A DNA stretch of 64,000 nt from Renibacterium sp043789415 (GTDB lineage Bacteria > Actinomycetota > Actinomycetes > Actinomycetales > Micrococcaceae), in the NCBI RefSeq assembly GCF_043789415.1, contig NZ_JBDLLW010000001.1:62001-126000 (forward strand), in the 5' to 3' direction. Made by a program: the position numbers and the translations under genes. Every line of letters starts with the position of its first letter. Position 1 is the first letter of the stretch. Below the pieces are notes generated by a model, which did not search any database, had not been told where the DNA came from, and saw nothing but the letters and a program-made list of their open reading frames with translations. This document shows, piece by piece, positions 1 through 7,274 of the stretch.

Positions 1-2213
1 TCCACCACCTGGGTATCAACGGCACTCTTCACCTGCCCGTTTGGTGTGACGTACGTGCGGTTAAGTCTCGAAAGCGTCTGAACCGCCGTGACGCCCGAAA
101 GCTTCCGATCAACGTACATCGCGCACAGTAACGGCTGATCAAAGCCTGTCTGGAACTTGTTGGCGACGATCATCACCTTATACTCGGGCTCACTGAATGT
201 TGTGCGCAAGTCGTAGGTGCTCGGGTTCATGCTCGCTTCGGTGAAGTCCTTTGGCCCGGTCTCGGGGTCGCTGACCGAGCCAGAGAACGCGACTAGCGTC
301 TGGTAGGCGAGTTGGCGGCGCTGCAGGTGCTTATCGATCGCGAACTTGTATCGCACGGCGGCCTTGCGGGAATCCGCGACCACCATGGCCTTCGCATGTC
401 CGTCTAGCAACCCGGCGATTTGGTCGTGGAAGTGTTCGACAATGATGCCGGCCTTTTGGTCTATCGTCTGCGCGTGTAGTTTCACCCATCGCATCACCTG
501 CTTGGTCGCCTCGGACTGATCCACTTCGCCACCACCGGTCTCGGCCTTCTGCCCGACTTGGAAGGCAAGCTGGTAGGAGTGATAGCCACGCAGGACATCG
601 ATGATATAGCCCTCCTCGATCGCCTGCCTCATCGAATAGACGTGGAAAGGCAACGGCATCTCAGCCGGATTGTTGTCGGGACGACGGCCGAACAGCTCCA
701 GCGTCTTGGCTTTCGGGGTGGCTGTGAACGCGAAGTAGGAGATGTTTTGCGACGCCGCACGCTCGGTCACCTCCGCAGCAAGAACGGCTTCCACGTCGAT
801 CTCTCCGCCGTCGGCAAGGTCTTCGAGTTCCTCAGCGGTCAATACGGCCTTGAGCTGAGTGGCGGCTTGCCCGGTCTGGGAGGAGTGCGCCTCATCCGCA
901 ATAACAGCGAAGCGTTTGCCGGAGAGCCCCTTGTTCTTTCGGATCTCATCTAGTGCGAAGGGGAAGGTCTGGATGGTGCAGACGATGATCAGCTTCCCGT
1001 CCGCCAGCACCTTCGCCAGCAACCCTGATTTTGACTTAGCCTCGGAGCGGACTGCCGTTTCGCGGTCGATGGCCACGACGATACCGTGGTCCCCGTCGAG
1101 TTGCCGGACCGCGTCCTGCAGTTGGGCGTCGAGCACAGTCCGATCAGTGATTAGGATGACGGAATCGAAGACTTTCTCGTTGTTCACCTGCAAACGCGCG
1201 AGCCGGTGCGAGAGCCAGGAGATGGAGTCAGTCTTCCCTGACCCAGCCGAGTGCTGGATCAGGTATTTGTGCCCAACGCCCTCCTCGATCACCTTTTCTG
1301 TGAGCTGGGTGACGGCTTCCCATTGGTGGAAGCGTGGGAAGCGGATCGATGCCGACTTCGTGGTCTTGCCGGTGATCGGGTCGGTCGAGATTTCGTGTTT
1401 GACGTACATGAACCGGCCGAGGATGCCGAGCCAGGCGTCTCGATCAAGTACACGCTCCCACAGGTACGACGACGGCGATCCGTTAGGGTTGATGGGATTC
1501 CCCGCTCCGCCTTCCTCGGTGCCACGATTGAAGGGCAGGAAGCGGGTGGCATCGCCAGCGAGTTTCGTAGCCATCTCTACTTCGGTGTTTGAGACCGCGA
1601 AATGCACCAGTGCGCCCCGACCCACGGTCAACAGCGGATGCACCCGGCCGGTGCCGGGATCCTTTGGCAGGCGATCAATCTTGTACTGCTTGACCGCGTC
1701 CGCGATGGACTGGACGAAATCTGTCTTGAGTTCCAGCGTCGCCACCGGTAGGCCGTTCACGAAAAGCACCAGATCGATCGAACGTCCGTCGGCAGGAGAA
1801 AAATAAACCTGCCGCATGACGCGCACTCGAACCTTCTCGTAGTCCTCAACGGTTTTGGCGTTCAGTGTGGATTCCGGCTTGAACTGACACATTCGTAGCC
1901 GAGCGTTAACGTGCTTGATCTCCCCGCGTAGCACATTCAAGGTGCCACCGCCGGATTCCACTGGGGTCTCAAGCTGTTTCACCACGCGGTCAAGCAGCAC
2001 TCCTGCCTGCGATCCGTCAATTGCCGCATCGGCAGGCAATACCTTGGACAGCGCATCGGGTTGGGTGTCCCGCCACCAGCCGATCATATCTTCGGAGAAG
2101 AGCGCTCGCTCTTTGTCGTAGCCGGCGTCGTTCTTTGAGTACAGCCAGCCGTTCACTGCCAAGTGGTCGCAGAGTTCGTTCTCGAACTCGATCTCTTTGT
2201 GGCCGGCCATCAT
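1..2213 (-). CDS. hsdR: Type I restriction enzyme HsdR subunit, N-terminal 737 codons (partial, runs off left edge)
   Basis: The motor and nuclease subunit of a type I restriction-modification complex translocates DNA with ATP and cleaves unmethylated DNA. The reading frame on the minus strand is open from the ATG at 2213 to base 1. Visible parts in order: an N-terminal nuclease core with D147 and E161-L-K163 (the PD-(D/E)xK pattern), a Walker A GSGKT at residues 324-328, a DEAH box at 440-443 and a TAT helicase motif soon after (FAFTATPK). The end seen here lies in the second RecA-like domain (ending TQVV), so the C-terminal part and stop lie outside the window. Its ATG overlaps the TGA of the upstream small gene as ATGA, which suggests translational coupling. 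Family identity is secure; intactness of the missing part cannot be judged. Confidence 0.95.
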   Translation of the reverse strand, partial: MMAGHKEIEFENELCDHLAVNGWLYSKNDAGYDKERALFSEDMIGWWRDTQPDALSKVLPADAAIDGSQAGVLLDRVVKQLETPVESGGGTLNVLRGEIKHVNARLRMCQFKPESTLNAKTVEDYEKVRVRVMRQVYFSPADGRSIDLVLFVNGLPVATLELKTDFVQSIADAVKQYKIDRLPKDPGTGRVHPLLTVGRGALVHFAVSNTEVEMATKLAGDATRFLPFNRGTEEGGAGNPINPNGSPSSYLWERVLDRDAWLGILGRFMYVKHEISTDPITGKTTKSASIRFPRFHQWEAVTQLTEKVIEEGVGHKYLIQHSAGSGKTDSISWLSHRLARLQVNNEKVFDSVILITDRTVLDAQLQDAVRQLDGDHGIVVAIDRETAVRSEAKSKSGLLAKVLADGKLIIVCTIQTFPFALDEIRKNKGLSGKRFAVIADEAHSSQTGQAATQLKAVLTAEELEDLADGGEIDVEAVLAAEVTERAASQNISYFAFTATPKAKTLELFGRRPDNNPAEMPLPFHVYSMRQAIEEGYIIDVLRGYHSYQLAFQVGQKAETGGGEVDQSEATKQVMRWVKLHAQTIDQKAGIIVEHFHDQIAGLLDGHAKAMVVADSRKAAVRYKFAIDKHLQRRQLAYQTLVAFSGSVSDPETGPKDFTEASMNPSTYDLRTTFSEPEYKVMIVANKFQTGFDQPLLCAMYVDRKLSGVTAVQTLSRLNRTYVTPNGQVKSAVDTQVV

Positions 2214-2527
2214 GCTTCCCTCTTATGGGACATCTTGCGGATAGTCTTCTCTCCACGGATGCGCATTAGTTCCTCATGTAGTGGGTTAGATTCCTCAACA
2301 GCCACCACTACCACGATTTTGCGATCTTCTCGACGGTCAGGATCGGAGGCGAAGGTAATAATCTTCCAGCCGAGGTTGTGTCCAGCGCGACGACCAAGTG
2401 AACGAATCCGTGCAACTTCATCGGTGTCCGTTTCGTCGCAATGTCGCACAAATTGCCCGCGGAATTTGAGGCCGTCGATGATTTGCTCGAGAAGGAGTTC
2501 GTCTACGGATTCCGGTTGAGTCGCCAT
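2210..2527 (-). CDS. Small uncharacterised protein inside the type I R-M operon
   Basis: This 105-residue soluble protein has no signal peptide or membrane segment. It sits between hsdS and hsdR, and its TGA overlaps the hsdR ATG (ATGA), so it is probably translated from the same message and coupled to hsdR. The N-terminus is acidic. The middle holds an RRAGHNLGW stretch followed by FASDPDRRED and a hydrophobic strand (KIVVVVAVEES). The tail is basic (RGEKTIRKMSHKREA). I do not recognise a named domain. From memory, small proteins with a similar LGWK...DPDRR pattern occur elsewhere in actinobacteria, so it may be a family of its own. Its position suggests a role linked to restriction, for example control or assembly of HsdR, but that is inference from context alone. 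Confidence 0.75.
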   Translation of the reverse strand: MATQPESVDELLLEQIIDGLKFRGQFVRHCDETDTDEVARIRSLGRRAGHNLGWKIITFASDPDRREDRKIVVVVAVEESNPLHEELMRIRGEKTIRKMSHKREA

Positions 2528-2629
2528 TAGACAATCTTACTGTCGAGGCTAACCAAGCTTGGGCTGTATGCGGCGATGGGCGTGCTGCGGTATCTGGGTT
2601 CTAATTTGATTTCCCGATGCTGAACCACT

Positions 2630-3835
2630 TTAGATGGCCTCTTCTCGGACGTCGATCTGACCGGTGACTGCGGCGGTGACGAGGGCTGACCGTCGCTCTT
2701 GGGCCAATTCGATGAACCGCTCCGTTTCTGTGATAAGTCTGTCGATATTTGAATTGTGTCTGTTTGTTTCCAGGACGATGGATCGTTGAACTGCGATGCT
2801 GGGTAGGGATATCGGAATGTTTCCGATATCCCGTTGCGAAATTTTCTGCATCGATGGACTAGTGCCTTTGGACATCGCCGAAATCGTATGACGAGCAACA
2901 GCTCCTTGAAGGGTCAGCGCAACGAACTCTGCCTCCGCATTGGACGCCAAAGTTATTCCATAAGTCAGATCGCTGAGGAGGAGTCGCGGGTATCCTTCAG
3001 GGGCCACAGAAGCACATCCGACGAGCTCCTTAGAGTTTGAGCGGGACATAACGAGTTCGCCCGGTTGCACTGCAAAATCTGAGCGCGGCGGCTCATCATC
3101 AGGAAGTCGCTTGTTCTCTTCTGGGCGGAATTGTCCGGTGTTTGAAACGCCGACTTTGAGCACGCCCCACTCACTGACACCATCCGCTGGCCATGGCTCG
3201 CAATTCGGACTGGCCCCCTGACGGATCCGGTTAATCACTCGGGTAAGGGGAAATTTTGGCTCGGACAAGGAAACGGCCTGTGTTATAAAAGCTCGCCGAC
3301 GCTCTTTTAATGTCTTGATTAGGCACTGCTGTTCGTCGATGAGAGTGTCGATGCGGGCGGTTTCGCGGTCTAGGAAGTCTGCGATTGCTTGCTGCTCACC
3401 ACATGCCGGAATCCATGCGTCAATAGTACGAAGGACGGAGAATGGGACCTCTGTTGTCCTGACATTTGCTTGATCGCCAGCGCCGATACCGCGTTCTCTT
3501 TTGATAAGTTCCTCGGTGAACCAAACCGATCTCATGAGATATGCTAAAAAACGCGGATCCGAATCTGAACGTGGACGCATTACCTCGTAATGATAGGTAA
3601 CCAAGCCGTCTTCGCCCGCAACGCCAAGGGCTCCGGCTCGGATACTCATTTTATTGAAAATAATATCGTTTAGCCTGCACACTTTGTATGCATCCAGGCT
3701 CTCGGCACGCTGAGGCTTGTCCGTGAGTTCGCTGCGTCGGATAACTCCGTGGACTTGGGACACCGACAATAGAGGAAGGTCGATGCCGGGAATCCGCTCG
3801 TTGATGCGCTCCACTGCAGTACCAAATCGTGTCAC
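2630..3835 (-). CDS. hsdS: Type I restriction-modification specificity subunit HsdS
   Basis: HsdS recognises the bipartite DNA target and scaffolds HsdM and HsdR. The 401-residue protein shows the expected two-fold plan. Target-recognition domain 1 occupies roughly residues 1-140. A helical conserved spacer follows (EQQAIADFLDRETARIDTLI, around 145-190), then a second recognition domain. A C-terminal copy of the conserved helix closes the protein (QRSIVLETNRHNSNIDRLI ... RRSALVTAAVTGQIDV). The start overlaps the hsdM stop by 4 bp. The first recognition domain begins abruptly, without the W...PLK lead-in common in HsdS, so the N-terminus is shorter than usual. The stretch looks more AT-rich than its neighbours, as expected for horizontally exchanged recognition domains. 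Confidence 0.93.
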   Translation of the reverse strand: MTRFGTAVERINERIPGIDLPLLSVSQVHGVIRRSELTDKPQRAESLDAYKVCRLNDIIFNKMSIRAGALGVAGEDGLVTYHYEVMRPRSDSDPRFLAYLMRSVWFTEELIKRERGIGAGDQANVRTTEVPFSVLRTIDAWIPACGEQQAIADFLDRETARIDTLIDEQQCLIKTLKERRRAFITQAVSLSEPKFPLTRVINRIRQGASPNCEPWPADGVSEWGVLKVGVSNTGQFRPEENKRLPDDEPPRSDFAVQPGELVMSRSNSKELVGCASVAPEGYPRLLLSDLTYGITLASNAEAEFVALTLQGAVARHTISAMSKGTSPSMQKISQRDIGNIPISLPSIAVQRSIVLETNRHNSNIDRLITETERFIELAQERRSALVTAAVTGQIDVREEAI

Positions 3836-5583
3836 GCTTCCACCTCCGCCAGTAACTTCATGATTTTCGCGATCTGTGCGTTAAGATCCGCGTCGATCTC
3901 GGCTAACGGCCGCGGCGGGACGTATTTGTAGAAGTGTCGGGTGAACGGGATCTCATAGCCGACCTTAGTCTTCTTTTCGTCAATCCACGCGTCGGGAACG
4001 TGGGGGAGGACTTCGGTTTCAAAGTAGGTCTTGATGGTTTCGGCAGCTCCGACTTCACCGCGAGTGTTTTCTGCGTAGGTGAATGGGATGTTCTCGGTGT
4101 CGCGCTTCTTTGTATCGGGTTTGGTCTGTTTCTTCGTGTCCATGATCGGTTGCCCTTCTTCGTCGAGCAACGGTCGTTCGACCGTGATAGTCCAGTAGCC
4201 GAAGTTGGTATTCTGAAGTACCTTCGAATATTCGGCGTTCTCCTTAGTTTGCTCGTCGAAGTCGTCGTAGATCTTCACGATTCGTTCCCGAGACGCGGCG
4301 TCGATCTCGCGGCCTTTCGCTCCCAGGTTCTTCCGCATCTTCATCCAGAAAGAGGTCGCGTCGATCAGCTGAACTAGGCCGCGACGGTCGGCTCGCTTCG
4401 TGTTATCGAGGATCCAGATGTATGTAGCGATGCCAGTGTTGAAGAACATATTTGTTGGCAGCGCCACGATCGCCTCGACCAGGTCGTTCTCCAATAGCCA
4501 GCGCCGAATTTCAGATGGTCCAGAACCTGCGGCACCGTTGAAAAGCGGCGAGCCATTGAGAACGATCCCAGCCCGTCCGCCGCCTTCGTGTTCGGGCCGC
4601 ATCTTGGAAGCTAAATGAGTGAGGAAGAGCATTTGCCCATCCGAGACCGGCGGCAGTCCCGGAGCGAAGCGCCCGTTGGGGCCGGCCTTCGCGCGTTCAG
4701 CTTTCACGATCGCTTCAGAGGACTTCCAATCCACGCCGTAAGGCGGGTTGGACATGCAGAAGTCAAACTTCTTGTCCCAGAATAGGTCATCAGCCAGGGT
4801 GTCGCCGAGCTGAATATTGGAAGCGTCTTGGCCTTTGGCAATCATGTCTGATTTGCAGATCGCGTACGACTGGTCATTGATCTCCTGACCGTACAAGCGC
4901 AGCCGGGCGCTCGGGTTTCGTTCCAGCAGACGTTCCTCAGCGACGGAGAGCATGCCGCCGGTCCCGGCGGTGGGATCGTAGATGGTGCGGATTGCGCCCG
5001 GCTCAAGGAGCGCGTCGGTCTCCTCGGCGAAGAGCAGATCGACCATGAGCCGGATGGCATCCCGGGGAGTGTAGTGCTCGCCGGCTTCCTCATTTGAAGC
5101 CTCAGCAAATTTATAGATGAGATATTCGAATAGGTCACCCATTTCGGCGTTCGGGATTGCGTCTGGGTGCAGGTCTACCTCGGCGAACTTGGCGACCACC
5201 AGGCTCAGCCGACCTTTCTCCGCGAGAGTGTCGATTTCCTGTGTGAATTTGAAGCGTTCGAACACGTCAACGCTCTCGGAGAACTTCGATATGTACTCGA
5301 TCAGGTTCGCTTGCAGCCCGTCTGGGTCGGACAGCAACTTAGCGAAGTCATATTCAGAGGTGTTGTAGAAACCCAAGCCCGTGTTCTGCTTCACTCGGGC
5401 GTCTAGTATGCCGCCGTCATACATGCCTGCCAGCACGCGGACCTCGGCGCGGCTGGGTTCCATGATGCAGTCCAGGCGGCGCAGAATAGTGAACGGCAGG
5501 ATCACACTGCCGTATTGGTGCGGCTTGTAGACACCGCGTAGCTGGTCTGCGATGGACCAGACGAAATTGCCCAAATTACTCAT
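3832..5583 (-). CDS. hsdM: Type I restriction-modification methyltransferase subunit HsdM
   Basis: HsdM is the N6-adenine DNA methyltransferase of the type I complex. Two HsdM plus one HsdS make the modification enzyme. The 583-residue protein has the N-terminal HsdM helical domain (residues about 1-140), the AdoMet-binding motif DPTAGTGG at 203-210 and the catalytic N6-adenine motif NPPY at 279-282 (NPPYGVDW). It is the first gene of the minus-strand hsdM-hsdS-small gene-hsdR operon and overlaps hsdS by 4 bp. An AGAGGTG Shine-Dalgarno-like sequence lies upstream of the ATG. Because modification genes come first, protective methylation would precede restriction. Intact by inspection. Confidence 0.96.
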   Translation of the reverse strand: MSNLGNFVWSIADQLRGVYKPHQYGSVILPFTILRRLDCIMEPSRAEVRVLAGMYDGGILDARVKQNTGLGFYNTSEYDFAKLLSDPDGLQANLIEYISKFSESVDVFERFKFTQEIDTLAEKGRLSLVVAKFAEVDLHPDAIPNAEMGDLFEYLIYKFAEASNEEAGEHYTPRDAIRLMVDLLFAEETDALLEPGAIRTIYDPTAGTGGMLSVAEERLLERNPSARLRLYGQEINDQSYAICKSDMIAKGQDASNIQLGDTLADDLFWDKKFDFCMSNPPYGVDWKSSEAIVKAERAKAGPNGRFAPGLPPVSDGQMLFLTHLASKMRPEHEGGGRAGIVLNGSPLFNGAAGSGPSEIRRWLLENDLVEAIVALPTNMFFNTGIATYIWILDNTKRADRRGLVQLIDATSFWMKMRKNLGAKGREIDAASRERIVKIYDDFDEQTKENAEYSKVLQNTNFGYWTITVERPLLDEEGQPIMDTKKQTKPDTKKRDTENIPFTYAENTRGEVGAAETIKTYFETEVLPHVPDAWIDEKKTKVGYEIPFTRHFYKYVPPRPLAEIDADLNAQIAKIMKLLAEVEA

Positions 5584-5922
5584 GAATTTCCGTTCACCTC
5601 TGTTTTTTCAATTCTGCTCGGTCAGGGGTAAAGACCTGGCCGTATCGCCGAACATTGCCTGATCTTCGCACCGATTTATTTACACGGCTTGCGGTGACAC
5701 AGGGATAATCCTATCTAGCCGATGACGTCATGACTGATTTCGGCGATGGCATGAACGCACTATCTATGTCGTCCTATGTCGTCGCGCCGGAGACTCATTT
5801 TGGCCTAGGCATCGACGTTGAGGAAATCCCGGAGCCGCATGGGTTAGCTGAGCGCGGCTGGCCAACGAGTGAATCGATACTGAGTGATTGCGATGGGCGG
5901 ATCTGTTGATCGGGACCCATGG
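5584..5922. other. Intergenic region between the divergent hsd operon and yefM-yoeB
   Basis: This stretch must hold the leftward hsdM promoter, though I could not choose one convincingly. It contains a perfect 10-bp palindrome ATGACGTCAT at 5722-5731 and an exact head-to-tail duplication of CTATGTCGTC at 5764-5773 and 5774-5783. A 59-codon open frame (ATG at 5730, TGA at 5907-5909) crosses both elements but has no visible ribosome-binding site and no recognisable product. It may be a remnant of an older gene. No tRNA or attachment-site-like repeat was found. Confidence 0.5.
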
Positions 5923-5967
5923 TTGTCATAACTCCCCTAGTGACGTACAATATTCTGTACAGGAGGG
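5923..5967 (+). promoter_or_regulatory. yefM-yoeB promoter with overlapping YefM operator
   Basis: A near-consensus promoter is visible: -35 TTGTCA at 5923-5928, 17-bp spacer, -10 TACAAT at 5946-5951. An inverted repeat GTACA-N6-TGTAC (5945-5960) overlaps the -10 and the expected start point, and its right half reads TGTACA (5956-5961 region). E. coli YefM is known to bind palindromes with a TGTACA core at its own promoter, so autorepression by the antitoxin is the natural reading. The ribosome-binding site AGGAGG (5961-5966) follows at once, so the 5' leader would be only about a dozen bases. Confidence 0.75.
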
Positions 5968-5970
5968 GTG

Positions 5971-6228
5971 ATGAAAACCTTAAGCTATACGGAATCGCGA
6001 GCGCGCTACGCCGAGGTCTTAGATCACGTTGTGGCGGATCGTGAGGAAGTCGTGATTACCCGTGCGGGCCATGAGCCCGTGGTGATTGTATCGCTCGCCG
6101 ATTTTGAGTCACTTCGAGAGACGGCCTACCTCATGCGTTCACCAGCGAATGCACGACGCCTCCTTGATGCTATGGAGCGTCTCGAGGACGGCCAAGGGAG
6201 TGAACACGACCTGATCGATGTCGAGTGA
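5971..6228 (+). CDS. yefM: YefM-type antitoxin (Phd/YefM family)
   Basis: This antitoxin neutralises the partner toxin and, with it, represses the shared promoter. The 85-residue protein begins MKTLSYTESRARY, the typical DNA-binding N-terminus of YefM, and has the core strand-helix pattern EEVVITRAGHEPVVIVSLAD followed by an acidic tail that should wrap the toxin. I chose the ATG at 5971 over the GTG at 5968 because AGGAGG ends at 5966, leaving a workable 4-base gap for the ATG and almost none for the GTG. The toxin gene starts 3 bp after the stop. The pair lies next to a restriction system, a common setting for toxin-antitoxin modules. Confidence 0.92.
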   Translation: MKTLSYTESRARYAEVLDHVVADREEVVITRAGHEPVVIVSLADFESLRETAYLMRSPANARRLLDAMERLEDGQGSEHDLIDVE

Positions 6229-6231
6229 GCA

Positions 6232-6492
6232 ATGCGCTTGATCTGGGATGAGAATGCTTGGGCCGACTATCTTTGGTGGCAGACACAAGATCGCAAGGTA
6301 TTGAAACGCATTAACCTGCTCATTCTGGATGTCAGCAGAAACGGGAACGAGGGTCTCGGAAAACCCGAACCGCTCAAATATGATTTCGCAGGGTATTGGT
6401 CACGTCGAATCACCGATGAGCACCGGCTCGTTTACAAGGTTACGGAAACTGAAATCCGGATCGCGGCCTGCCGTTACCACTACGGGCGGTGA
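6232..6492 (+). CDS. yoeB: YoeB-type mRNA interferase toxin (RelE superfamily)
   Basis: YoeB enters the ribosomal A site and cuts mRNA during translation. At 86 residues it has the usual length and aligns by eye with E. coli YoeB throughout (KPEPLK..., W-S-RRIT-EHRLVY, AACRYHY). The catalytic residues known from E. coli fall at the same numbers: E46, R65, H83 and Y84 are all present, so the toxin appears active. It is transcribed with yefM, 3 bp downstream. A short spacer then separates it from the convergent acetyltransferase gene; no clear terminator was found there. Confidence 0.95.
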   Translation: MRLIWDENAWADYLWWQTQDRKVLKRINLLILDVSRNGNEGLGKPEPLKYDFAGYWSRRITDEHRLVYKVTETEIRIAACRYHYGR

Positions 6493-6569
6493 TCAAGCTG
6501 TTGCACTCGGACTTTACTAGAAAACTGTCGTTGCAGTTGAATGTCAAGAAGCCGCGGTTTATCTGGTCA

Positions 6570-7253
6570 TCAGCTCAGTTCCAGCCAGTAGGTCTGCCCC
6601 TTGCCGATCAGCTGGAAGCCCTGAGCTTGGTAGAGCCGTAAGCCGACGGGGGTCGAGTTCAGAATCAGCTGCGAGATTCCCGCTTTACGGGCGATCTCGC
6701 CGAGTTTCTGCAGCATTGCGGTGCCGATGCCGAGACGCTGGTACTCGGGCTGGACCGCCATCTCGAAGACCCCGCCGAGCTCCGGCGTCGTCGGGCTGGG
6801 GAAAAGCAGGCACTTGCCCAGCTGCAGGCCTGCTCGCTGGCCCGAACTCAGCACAGCGGAAACTTGCCAGCTGGTTCCAGGAAGGTCTTCGCCTTGGCGG
6901 GCGACAAGCTCAACCCCCGGCAGCCCAGGGGCCGGAGGCAGCTGGTCCGTCAGGCACGTCATCCACCAGGGCTGCCAGCCCTTGATGAAGCCGAAGCTCG
7001 CAAGCTCCCCCTGGCGTACCGCTGAGTTGACCCAGATGCCGGCCATCTTGGCACCCAGCCTGGCGCCTTCGGCAAGCGCGGGCCGCAGCCCCGACGCAGT
7101 GATCTCAGAGGGGAACCTGGCGATCAGATCAGCTGAATCGGGGAGCCAGCTCCACTTCATCCGGTGCGTGCTGAAGTTCCGCCCGCCGCTGGAGACCGCG
7201 GACGCGGAAAAGAACTCATCCTGCACTCTCTCGCACGCTGCAATGCCGCTCAC
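6570..7253 (-). CDS. GNAT family N-acetyltransferase
   Basis: This is a predicted acetyl-CoA-dependent acyltransferase of 227 residues. The C-terminal third carries the GNAT core: strand GVFEMAVQPEYQ, the acetyl-CoA pyrophosphate-binding loop QRLGIGTAML (motif A, Q/RxxGxG/A), and a closing strand with LRLYQAQGFQLIG. The first 110 residues are less conserved and may form a second, degenerate GNAT fold. Substrate is unknown. The GTG start at 7253 lies 22 bp downstream of the M3 peptidase stop, so the two are probably cotranscribed; an internal ATG (residue 32) is an alternative start because neither has a clear ribosome-binding site. Confidence 0.8.
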   Translation of the reverse strand: MSGIAACERVQDEFFSASAVSSGGRNFSTHRMKWSWLPDSADLIARFPSEITASGLRPALAEGARLGAKMAGIWVNSAVRQGELASFGFIKGWQPWWMTCLTDQLPPAPGLPGVELVARQGEDLPGTSWQVSAVLSSGQRAGLQLGKCLLFPSPTTPELGGVFEMAVQPEYQRLGIGTAMLQKLGEIARKAGISQLILNSTPVGLRLYQAQGFQLIGKGQTYWLELS

Positions 7254-7274
7254 TACAGTGCTGACCCGGTCGAT

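Noticed and set aside
859..1806. 315-codon plus-strand frame at the left edge
   Set aside because: Antisense to hsdR, which has intact nuclease and helicase motifs in one continuous frame.
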